Source: CAZEAN01 sp964510225 (GTDB lineage Bacteria; Planctomycetota; Planctomycetia; Isosphaerales; Isosphaeraceae). Taken from it: a stretch of DNA of 8,129 bases. The notes under the pieces are model-generated. The model searched no databases. It saw nothing but the letters and a program-made list of their open reading frames with translations, and was not told where the DNA came from. The translations under genes were made by a program, and so were the position numbers. Location: contig CAZEAN010000187.1 of assembly GCA_964510225.1 (NCBI GenBank), positions 1 to 8,129 on the forward strand, read 5' to 3'. Below, piece after piece: positions 1-5,899 of this stretch (position 1 is its first letter; the number at the start of each line of letters is the position of its first letter).

Positions 1-162
1 CACTTGTGGTGTTGACTTCGCCGGTGCGTGGATCACCGGCACGTGCTTCTTCGGCGAGACCGGAGGAAGGTGCTTCTTAGGCACTTGTGGTGTTGACTTC
101 GCCGGTGCGTGGATCACCGGCACGTGCTTCTTCGGCCCGACTGGAGGAAGGTGCTTCTTCGG
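1..162. repeat. 81-bp in-frame tandem repeat, two copies
   Basis: Positions 1-81 and 82-162 align without gaps and differ at only 4 of 81 positions (near 56-61 and 79 of the unit). The period is a multiple of three and keeps the minus-strand frame of the repeat protein. Only one of the four substitutions' sites changes the protein noticeably (Gly versus Ser). The first copy touches the window edge, so the array probably continues to the left. Such high nucleotide identity suggests recent duplication or ongoing unequal exchange. Confidence 0.9.
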
Positions 163-300
163 AGGCACCGGCGGTAGATGTTTATTGGGGACTTGGGGCG
201 TGGAGACGACCTGCGAGCTTCCGTGAACCATGTTCTCATGGTGCGGGAGCCCGGTCCCCACGCTCCCGAGCGCAACGGAGAGGACCAAAGCCTGAATCAT
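1..300 (-). CDS. Probable exported Pro/Lys/His-rich tandem-repeat protein (5' part; runs off the left edge)
   Basis: The reading frame is open from an ATG at 300-298 to the window edge, giving exactly 100 codons without a stop. An AAGGA Shine-Dalgarno (complement of 308-312) lies 7 nt before the ATG. I traced the frame about 120 nt upstream and found no other in-frame ATG, GTG or TTG. Residues 1-18 (MIQALVLSVALGSVGTGL) form a hydrophobic segment that could be a signal peptide, although it lacks the usual N-terminal positive charge. Residues 38-45 (PNKHLPPV) are a degenerate start of the repeat. Residues 47-73 and 74-100 are two copies of a 27-residue unit made of PKKHLPPV, one variable residue (G or S), then PKKHVPVIHAPAKSTPQV. 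The mature part is strongly basic, rich in Pro, Lys and His, and has no Cys or aromatic residue, so it is probably extended and disordered. A surface or polyanion-binding role, or metal binding by His, is only a guess. I recognise no family. The total length and C-terminus lie outside the window. Confidence 0.7.
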   Translation of the reverse strand, partial: MIQALVLSVALGSVGTGLPHHENMVHGSSQVVSTPQVPNKHLPPVPPKKHLPPVGPKKHVPVIHAPAKSTPQVPKKHLPPVSPKKHVPVIHAPAKSTPQV

Positions 301-316
301 CGGGATATCCTTGAGA

Positions 317-334
317 CTAAAGCTGGTTCGCTCC
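317..334 (+). repeat. Short dispersed motif, copy 1 (CTAAAGCTGGTTCGCTCC)
   Basis: This 18-mer recurs with one mismatch at 5836-5853. Both copies are non-coding and lie close to a start codon: this one is in the 5' leader of the minus-strand repeat-protein gene, the other in the pheT leader. Relative to the adjacent gene the two copies are in opposite orientations, which argues against a simple shared promoter. Chance is not excluded. Confidence 0.35.
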
Positions 335-360
335 GATCGAAAGCTGAGATCGAATCGGAG
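331..360. promoter_or_regulatory. Inverted repeat upstream of the repeat-protein gene
   Basis: CTCCGATCGA (331-340) pairs with TCG (350-352) plus ATCGGAG (354-360), giving 10 pairs with one bulged A at 353 and a 9-nt loop. It lies 31-60 nt upstream of the minus-strand start codon, so it could be a hairpin in the 5' leader or an operator over the promoter. No clear -10/-35 pair was found to place it. Confidence 0.3.
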
Positions 361-862
361 TGTTGGTGGGCAGCGATCCCTCTGCGCCGCACCAGAACGG
401 AAGGCAGACGATCCTCAAGTCAGGGATTGGCTCGCGCGTTCTTCCGACGAAACGGCCGCCAACGGTCGACCGGTCAGGGCGGACCCTTTCATGTCGAGAT
501 CGTCCGAAGTAGGACTGGATACATCCATGTTCTTGAATTCCAGCCACTCGAGGGATGAAACGCCTGTCGACGCTCGGGACCGGTTAAATCCTCGATCGAC
601 CGAGTGCCACAAGAGTGCACGATGACTATCGGCTTCTGAGACCACGAGACTCAAGTCATCCAGGCGATTTTGGAAAGTTGCAACAATAACGGGTTTTGGG
701 GGGTGTGACGAAGTGATCGGATCCTCGTTGAATTGAATTGCAATTGTTGTCTATCGAGACCACCCGAGACGTCGAAATCTCAAGGCGTGGAGCCGTTGGG
801 ATTCAAGATCGGTCGGCTGCTGACTACATCGCACCCACAACAAACCGAAGCCCGGAGCTAAG
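361..862. other. Non-coding gap between divergent genes
   Basis: About 500 bases separate the repeat-protein leader from the start of the 537-residue secreted protein. Several short open frames cross it on both strands, but none has a convincing ribosome binding site or protein-like composition. The right part becomes AT-richer: a perfect 10-bp palindrome AATTGCAATT lies at 736-745, just after a TTGAAT (728-733) that could be a weak -35, with a poor TATCGA at 752-757 as -10. The promoter of the gene at 863 is probably here, but I cannot fix it. I see no RNA gene or mobile element. Confidence 0.5.
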
Positions 863-2476
863 ATGTCGAGCCAAGCACTGAGCACGATGGGAGGCAACAT
901 GCGTCACCGCGAGCACCGCGGGTGGAAGTTCGCTGTCGCTGGATTACTCCTCTGCGTTACGACAACAGGGAGTGTTGCCGCCGGACCTCAACAACAGCAG
1001 GTCCAAAGGGTACCACTCGGTGGTTCGACCACAACTCAGCAAGGCGAGCGCTATTTTGGCGTCTATGTGCCGACTCGTTATGGTGGCAATCTTACAGTGA
1101 CGACGACCTCAGGAGAAATCACCAGGCTCCGCGGACCGAATCGTCAGTCAGTTCTCAATGGTAGTGACTTAGGGATGAACAGCCAGGGTTGGTACACCTT
1201 TAAGGTTGAGGAGTCTTCCTCCCCGTACCGGGTCTCGGTAAAGTTTGTCCAGGTCGGACAATCGCGCCGGAAGCCTTGGAATTTCTATTACTGGCCGACG
1301 AAAGGGGACGTCATCAACGAACCCTGGGCTGGTGGTAACGGTCGGGTCGACACTCGGTTTGTCAATGGTGACGATGTCCTTGTGGCAACCCCCGGGAGTT
1401 ACATTGCTCCAGGAGAGGACATCGTGCGGCCTGGACAAAACGGGCTCTTAGAAACAACTCCTGCCCCTGGCGATGAATCGACTTGGTTCCCAAACCTTTA
1501 CGATGACCTCACCTGGCGTGGCAGTGACGGAACTGTTTATTCGACTCCTTCTCCGCTCTTGAAATACGACCAATTGTTCCGAAGCTCGGCTCGTTCTTGG
1601 GAAGCACGGAACGCTCAAAACCAAGACATCAGCCGGTGGCCAGGCCACTGTCTCGGTGGAGCGGTTGCCTCAATCTTGCTCAACGAACCAGTCCCATCAC
1701 CCAGTTCTGGCTTCACTCAAGATGAACTCAAAGCGCTCTGGGCTGAGCTTGGCGAAAACCACTTGAACCACCAAATTGGCGATTACGCCACTGACATCCC
1801 GGTGGGACCACCACGACCTGGGAGTGATGCCACCGACCAATATGCACCTCGGGTTCACCGGATGCTGGAACAACACATCCGGGGCCAACGGAAAGCACTC
1901 CTCGCGAACATGAGAGCATTTCCTCCGAACGGCAAACCAGACGAAGTCTGGAATCAAGGCGTCGGTTTGTTTAGAGCTACCTACTTCCAAATCCCCGGCC
2001 AGGGTGAGCGATCGATCCGCCTCGTTGTGGAGATCGAGGCCAACACCGGTGCGAACCTGAACAACCAAGATCCGAAGCCCCGTAAGGTGGTTTACGAGTA
2101 CACCGTTGTCTACGACTTGAACGGCGAGATCGATGAGTCGAAGTCGTACAAGAGTGACTGGATCGCGGTCCGTGGTGATGCCATGTACGCACCACTGAAC
2201 GTCTTGGAAGTCACTAGTACGCGTTGGCAAGGGCATAATCCTCACGTAACCGAGTCCAATATCCGTTCAATTGACACCGCAAATGGTGGCGGTGGGATGA
2301 ACTTTGCCCGGTCCAGTGGGAGCCCTCCCCAATTCCAACCGGTTTCCACCGCAGAGATCGGTAGTAGCCGTGGGGCGATCTTCGATGGATTTGGCGATGG
2401 AGTTGTTGGCAACGGATTCGGCTTTCAGAATGCTGTCCCACGTCGGGGTCTGATCTCCCGATTCTTCGGCAACTAG
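863..2476 (+). CDS. Secreted protein with a transglutaminase-elicitor-like / papain-like cysteine motif
   Basis: The 537-residue protein starts with a signal peptide: a basic stretch around RHREHRGWK, a hydrophobic core at 23-39, and a likely cut near SVAA/G. There is no lipobox. ATG 863 has GGAG 5 nt upstream; ATG 899 (Met13) has GGGAGG 4 nt upstream and gives a more classical signal peptide, so either may be used. Residues 50-140 look like a beta-sandwich. The only cysteine of the mature protein is C263 in RWPGHCLGGAVASILLNEP, at the start of a hydrophobic helix as in papain-fold enzymes. Further matches to my memory of the transglutaminase-elicitor family (Phytophthora GP42 type) are DELKALW (287-293), H332, EVWNQGV (361-367) and a strand pair VVYEYTVVYDLNGEI (409-423) followed by DW. 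C263 and H332 are candidate catalytic residues by inference only. The tail (475-537) is Gly/Phe-rich and ends in RRGLISRFFGN. The substrate is unknown; it probably acts outside the cytoplasm. It stands alone, not in an operon. Confidence 0.85.
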   Translation: MSSQALSTMGGNMRHREHRGWKFAVAGLLLCVTTTGSVAAGPQQQQVQRVPLGGSTTTQQGERYFGVYVPTRYGGNLTVTTTSGEITRLRGPNRQSVLNGSDLGMNSQGWYTFKVEESSSPYRVSVKFVQVGQSRRKPWNFYYWPTKGDVINEPWAGGNGRVDTRFVNGDDVLVATPGSYIAPGEDIVRPGQNGLLETTPAPGDESTWFPNLYDDLTWRGSDGTVYSTPSPLLKYDQLFRSSARSWEARNAQNQDISRWPGHCLGGAVASILLNEPVPSPSSGFTQDELKALWAELGENHLNHQIGDYATDIPVGPPRPGSDATDQYAPRVHRMLEQHIRGQRKALLANMRAFPPNGKPDEVWNQGVGLFRATYFQIPGQGERSIRLVVEIEANTGANLNNQDPKPRKVVYEYTVVYDLNGEIDESKSYKSDWIAVRGDAMYAPLNVLEVTSTRWQGHNPHVTESNIRSIDTANGGGGMNFARSSGSPPQFQPVSTAEIGSSRGAIFDGFGDGVVGNGFGFQNAVPRRGLISRFFGN

Positions 2477-2546
2477 AGTGTCATCAACCGACTTCGATCT
2501 AGTGGACTGTACTCTGAGCTAAGCTCAATTAATTCCTCTCCGATAA

Positions 2547-2581
2547 GGGACCCGGAACGGCTGGATGGCCGGCTGGGTCTT
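2547..2581 (+). terminator. Possible hairpin downstream of the secreted-protein gene
   Basis: About 70 nt after the stop codon, GACCC (2549-2553) can pair with GGGTC (2575-2579), extended by two G-T pairs, and an inner CGGC (2558-2561) pairs with GCCG (2568-2571) around a 6-nt loop. There is an asymmetric internal loop and no T run, so it is at best a weak or Rho-assisted terminator. Confidence 0.25.
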
Positions 2582-2693
2582 AGTCTCGTCCTGAGAAGAG
2601 AAGAGTACTCAATACACTACAGCTTCGAAGTAACTCAGATAGTGCTTGCCTGTCAGATTGAGTAGCGATCCGAGCGATGAGACTATCGAAAGA

Positions 2694-2715
2694 CCCCTCT
2701 GTCCATGCAGAGGGG
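2694..2715 (-). terminator. Intrinsic terminator of the 101-residue gene
   Basis: CCCCTCTG (2694-2701) and CAGAGGGG (2708-2715) form a perfect 8-bp GC-rich stem with a 6-nt loop. Read on the minus strand, the stem is followed by TCTTTCG. It begins 26 nt after the minus-strand stop codon at 2742, which is the right place and orientation for that gene. Confidence 0.55.
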
Positions 2716-2741
2716 CGATCTGTCATTTCAGAGGTCTCCGA

Positions 2742-3047
2742 TCAAGGACCGACGGCGCTGAGTGTCGAAAAATGTGCTTGATTGTCCACGATCCCGCCAT
2801 ACAACATTCCACCCTTATTTGGGTACTCATAGTAATCTGAGTGGATGTGTTGATCATTACGTTTACTGTGGAGCCTAAACTGTTGGCCTTCCTTCAATCC
2901 TTGCTTAGAAAGGTCAAAAGCAATCGGGATGCAATCACCGTGATTGTACTTAACGTACTGTGAGTCATTTCCGTCCTTGGGTTCGATTTGGCACTGGCAG
3001 GCGCCATCATATCCGGCAAGTGCAACATATCTAATTGTTGGGAACAT
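2742..3047 (-). CDS. Hypothetical 101-residue protein
   Basis: I do not recognise this protein. It starts at ATG 3047 with a strong GGAAGGA ribosome binding site 7 nt upstream, and an in-frame TAA 18 nt before the ATG fixes this as the first possible start. A hairpin terminator follows the stop by 26 nt. There is no signal peptide or membrane segment. The sequence is balanced and aromatic-rich (seven Tyr), with blocks such as TIRYVALAGYDG (4-15), YNHGDCIPIAFDLS (34-47), LKEGQQFRLHS (51-61) and HSDYYEYPNKGG (69-80). This looks like a small beta-rich cytoplasmic domain. Cysteines fall at 17, 19 and 39, with C17-Q-C19 as a CxC pair; metal binding is possible but unsupported. It is a single-gene unit convergent with the secreted-protein gene. 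Its codons look more AT-rich than those of pepA and pheT, which may reflect low expression or recent acquisition. Confidence 0.7.
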   Translation of the reverse strand: MFPTIRYVALAGYDGACQCQIEPKDGNDSQYVKYNHGDCIPIAFDLSKQGLKEGQQFRLHSKRNDQHIHSDYYEYPNKGGMLYGGIVDNQAHFSTLSAVGP

Positions 3048-3504
3048 CTGCTTGTCCTTCCTTTACTCCGCAATTGAAAAGTCTGGTGATCAAAGAGAGA
3101 ATTCCCCGACTCCCAGAGACCCGGCCGACAAGTCTGAGACTTGTCGCGTGCTAACTACTTATCCAAATTGAGATCACGATGGTGCAACGTCTAGCCAAAT
3201 GATTGAATCTGGCCTCGATCAGGTTCACCTCGACTTACTAATCGCATCCGGAGGCGCATCTGAGTGATCTCACAATTGAGAAAGAGCCGAAGCTACTCTC
3301 GCTACGACACTTCTGCGCGAAGACAGTCACCGATTTGAACGCCACACGACGCAGTGATCAAGAGTTCCGACTCGCGATCACTTGGCGTTGATTGAGAGTG
3401 CAATACTGCCGGGCTATCACGAAGCCGTTGATGCTCACTAGCACAAGGCTGGACTCGCAATCAACTTCCATCGAGAGCTTACTAACCCGGGCAATCGCCA
3501 GCGT
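3048..3504. other. Intergenic region between the 101-residue gene and pepA
   Basis: These 457 bases lie upstream of the minus-strand 101-residue gene and downstream of pepA. The right part should carry the promoter of the 101-residue gene, but no clear -10/-35 pair stands out. It contains the 21-bp inverted repeat at 3126-3146. The stretch 3270-3504 has long codon-like runs in several plus-strand frames, each broken by stops (for example the TGA near 3390), so it could be a decayed gene, but I could not assign it to any family. I see no clear terminator for pepA. Confidence 0.4.
3126..3146. promoter_or_regulatory. Perfect 9-bp inverted repeat (operator or hairpin)
   Basis: CGACAAGTC (3126-3134) is mirrored by GACTTGTCG (3138-3146) around a TGA spacer. 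It lies about 80 bp upstream of the minus-strand start codon at 3047. Neither side has a T run, so a terminator is unlikely. A dimeric repressor or activator site for the 101-residue gene is the simplest reading, by inference from position and symmetry only. Confidence 0.4.
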
Positions 3505-4998
3505 TCATACACCTTGATTGCTCGGATCGAGCATTGTCACGAGGGTCCGGACAAAGCACCCAGTGGCGCCAGGATCTTGGTTGATCGTTTCCGCATCCAC
3601 CCAGCTTGGCCCCGCGATGTCGAGATGGGCCCAAGGGATCTCACCACAGAATTGCTCAAGGAATTTCGCTGCAGTACTCGCTCCCCCCCACTTACCACCG
3701 ACATTCTTAAGGTCGGCAACGTGACTCTTGAGAAGGTCTTTGAAATCGGGATCCATCGGCAACCGCCAGAGACGTTCGCCGGTCTCGGCTCCAGCTTTCT
3801 CAAGGAGTGCTGCGGTCTCGTCATCATTACTAAAGAGGCCAGCAATCTTTTGACCAAGCGCAACGACACACGATCCCGTGAGAGTCGCTAGGTCAATCAT
3901 CCGTGTTGGCCTCTCCTCCGCAGCTAGACAAAGGGCATCGGCAAGAATAAGCCTTCCTTCGGCGTCGGTGTTCATCACTTCGACAGTCTTTCCGTTCCGG
4001 ATTCTGAGGACATCACCGAGTTTCATCGCGCGACCACCGTTCATGTTCTCGGTGATCGGCAGATAGGCGCGAACGTTAACAGACAAGCCCAATCGAGCGA
4101 CCGCGACCAGGGTCGACGCGACGATCGCTGCCCCCGACATATCCGCTTTCATGTCTTCCATCGAGGAAGTTGACTTAAGTGAGAGCCCACCGGAATCAAA
4201 GGTCACTCCCTTACCGATTAGTGCAGTAACTGTTTCTGGGCTTTCTGGGGCCCCACGCCACTCTAAGCGGAGAAAAACTGGAGGTTCGTCAGAGCCCGAC
4301 GCAACACCGAGTAATCCGCCCAACCGCTCTGATTGGATCCGAGCCAGCTCCCAACGATCAACCTCGACCCCAACTGCCCTCGCCTCGGTCTCGATTCGAT
4401 CGGCAAGTAACCTTGGTGGCTTCTGATCGGGAGGTAGATTAGCAAGCTCTCGGGCCAGATTAATTGAGCGTCCGATGATTTCCGCACGACGAAGCGCCGG
4501 ATCCCAATTGCCTGATTCCTCATCAGATCCTGATGGAGTGATGATCGAGAGGCTTTCGAACTCATATCGGTTCGGTTCTGAACGCACGAGTCCTGGACCA
4601 GAGACCCCGGTGATCACTCCTTGAACCATTGCCTCGATGGACCCGATCGACGGCATGGGTTCCGGGAGTCCAATCGAGACGTCGCTCCGCTTACTCGTAC
4701 TCAGTCGTTTGCCGATTGCAACGCCTGCATCGAACGCGATTCCACGATGGAATTGATCGGAGTTACCCAATCCAACGAGTAGGATCGAGTCCGCCTCGAA
4801 TCCGGCTAGTCCATGTAAGATCGTCAGGTCCCCTGGGACTCGACTCAAGTCCTTGGACTCGATCAATCGATTAAGGATCGGCTCCGACGAATCGTTCCAA
4901 AGCCAATCAGGTTCCCGTTGACGGTCCTCAAAGAGCCCAAGACAGAGCCAAGGGGTCTTGGTGGTGGTCGGGTCTCCTGTAACGCGTTGAATCTTCAT
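3505..4998 (-). CDS. pepA: Leucyl aminopeptidase (cytosol aminopeptidase, peptidase family M17)
   Basis: This cytoplasmic metallo-aminopeptidase removes N-terminal residues, preferably Leu, from peptides and serves peptide turnover. The 497-residue length is normal for the family. The N-terminal macro-like domain spans roughly 1-165 and the catalytic domain 170-497. The motif GKGVTFDSGGLSLK starts at 262, and NTDAEGRL is at 343-350. The metal ligands and active-site residues are all present: K263, D268, D286, D345 and E347, with K275 and R349. Their spacings (+5, +23, +82, +84, +86 from the first Lys) equal those of E. coli PepA from K270, so the enzyme should be active with two divalent metals and form the usual hexamer. 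The start at ATG 4998 is backed by AAGGA 6 nt upstream. Some PepA proteins also bind DNA at Xer sites; nothing here supports that role. The gene is divergent from the HEAT-like gene, with 165 bp between starts. Confidence 0.96.
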   Translation of the reverse strand: MKIQRVTGDPTTTKTPWLCLGLFEDRQREPDWLWNDSSEPILNRLIESKDLSRVPGDLTILHGLAGFEADSILLVGLGNSDQFHRGIAFDAGVAIGKRLSTSKRSDVSIGLPEPMPSIGSIEAMVQGVITGVSGPGLVRSEPNRYEFESLSIITPSGSDEESGNWDPALRRAEIIGRSINLARELANLPPDQKPPRLLADRIETEARAVGVEVDRWELARIQSERLGGLLGVASGSDEPPVFLRLEWRGAPESPETVTALIGKGVTFDSGGLSLKSTSSMEDMKADMSGAAIVASTLVAVARLGLSVNVRAYLPITENMNGGRAMKLGDVLRIRNGKTVEVMNTDAEGRLILADALCLAAEERPTRMIDLATLTGSCVVALGQKIAGLFSNDDETAALLEKAGAETGERLWRLPMDPDFKDLLKSHVADLKNVGGKWGGASTAAKFLEQFCGEIPWAHLDIAGPSWVDAETINQDPGATGCFVRTLVTMLDPSNQGV

Positions 4999-5163
4999 TG
5001 CTCGTCCTTCGATCGGTTCAGAATGACTCCGACGGCTCCCAGGAAGACATGATCTCTAGCACAACATCCCGCGCCCAGGGCATTTTGTTGTTCACGGAGA
5101 GAGCGATCTGAGAGAGACCTGATCCCTCGTGCCATTGAGACAGAAAAGCGAGCGAGTTTATCA

Positions 5164-5676
5164 ATGTCTTCTGCGCTACAGGTTGAACTCTCCGGCTGGA
5201 ACGGCCAGAGCACTGCGGACTTGGAGTCGATCTATCAACGCACCGTCCATCGCCCCGAATTCAGGACTGAACTGATCCAGGCGATCGCTGATCCTCGTCT
5301 CGAACGTGGCGCAACCTGGCTTCTCAAGCATCACCTTGAACTTGGTGGCGAACTCGACGCGAGCGAGTCGGCCCTGATCTTTCCGCTGATCCCAAAACTG
5401 AGAGATTGGGAATCGAAACTCCATATTCTTCAGAGCCTCTCAGATCTCGTGATCCCAAGCGACCAAGTCTCAACGATCCAGAGTTTCTTGAACGAAAGGC
5501 TCAACGAGACCAATAAGTTTGTCCGAGCGTGGGCTTACCATGGGCAATACGAACTTGCGCTGCAATACCCCGAATTCCGAGTCCAAACAACTCGGCTCCT
5601 CGAAAACGGTTTGAAGGAGGAATCGGCCGCAGTCCGTGCAAGAATCCGGAGAGTCCTGAAACAAGGATTCGATTGA
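5164..5676 (+). CDS. Small HEAT-repeat-like helical protein
   Basis: The 170-residue protein is cytoplasmic, with no signal peptide, and predicted almost entirely helical. Amphipathic helix pairs recur at about 18-60, 66-98, 102-133 and 137-167, with a HEAT-like stretch NKFVRAWAYHGQYELALQYPE around 117-137. Such proteins usually act as protein-binding scaffolds; the partner is unknown. The ATG at 5164 has no clear Shine-Dalgarno. The frame is open upstream to a TGA near 5050 but offers no ATG, GTG or TTG, so this start is the only reasonable one. It is divergent from pepA and in the same direction as pheT, 223 nt upstream of it, so co-transcription with pheT is possible. The stop overlaps an ATG (TGATG) that opens an 18-codon frame ending at 5732, preceded by AAGGA 8 nt upstream; I doubt that this mini-frame is a gene. 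Confidence 0.75.
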   Translation: MSSALQVELSGWNGQSTADLESIYQRTVHRPEFRTELIQAIADPRLERGATWLLKHHLELGGELDASESALIFPLIPKLRDWESKLHILQSLSDLVIPSDQVSTIQSFLNERLNETNKFVRAWAYHGQYELALQYPEFRVQTTRLLENGLKEESAAVRARIRRVLKQGFD

Positions 5677-5899
5677 TGATGACGACATCGAACCGTACCT
5701 CATGCGATGCAATGCTCGGCCGAGGGCGTTGAAGTGCTCTATCGGAAGTCCAATCGGCCGCACTAGACTTAAGACTCGTCAAACAACTGGAGAGATTTAT
5801 TGGATCCCCCTAACCGCGAAGCCCGCGCGGTCTCTCTAAAGTTGGTTCGCTCCCCGGCATCGGGCTGTCGGCAGACCCTTAATCGATAATGACCGCACG
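5677..5899 (+). promoter_or_regulatory. Structured leader upstream of pheT
   Basis: The 223-nt gap before pheT contains a likely RNA structure at 5790-5836: GAGAGA (5790-5795) can pair with TCTCTC (5831-5836), and CCGCG (5814-5818) with CGCGG (5826-5830). The TCTCTCT after the inner stem could make it a weak terminator for the upstream gene or an attenuator for pheT. I find no Phe-rich leader peptide, no tRNA-like T-box features that I can recognise, and no clear promoter. A five-codon frame, ATG 5889 to TGA 5903 (MTAR), overlaps the pheT start codon and may or may not matter. Confidence 0.3.
5836..5853 (+). repeat. Short dispersed motif, copy 2 (CTAAAGTTGGTTCGCTCC)
   Basis: One mismatch from the copy at 317-334. 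It sits directly after the pheT leader hairpin, 47 nt before the start codon. Confidence 0.35.

Noticed and set aside
1..162. CRISPR-like or intergenic repeat array
   Set aside because: The two units are directly adjacent with no spacers, have a period of a multiple of three, and are coding on the minus strand.
178..558. Plus-strand frame of 126 codons
   Set aside because: It overlaps the minus-strand repeat gene, is rich in Arg and Ser as expected for an antisense shadow, and has no ribosome binding site.
415..654. Minus-strand frame of 79 codons
   Set aside because: It starts at a TTG without a Shine-Dalgarno, and its composition is not distinctive.
863..985. Lipoprotein signal in the 537-residue protein (Cys31 in the hydrophobic core)
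   Set aside because: The residues before Cys31 are LLL, which does not fit the lipobox; an ordinary signal peptidase site follows.
1697..2245. Minus-strand frame of 182 codons
   Set aside because: It lies entirely antisense to the secreted-protein gene, which has a signal peptide and coherent motifs.
5676..5732. 18-codon frame overlapping the stop of the HEAT-like gene, with AAGGA upstream
   Set aside because: It is too short to judge, has no Phe codons that would suggest a pheT attenuator peptide, and shows no recognisable sequence. It is mentioned under the leader only.
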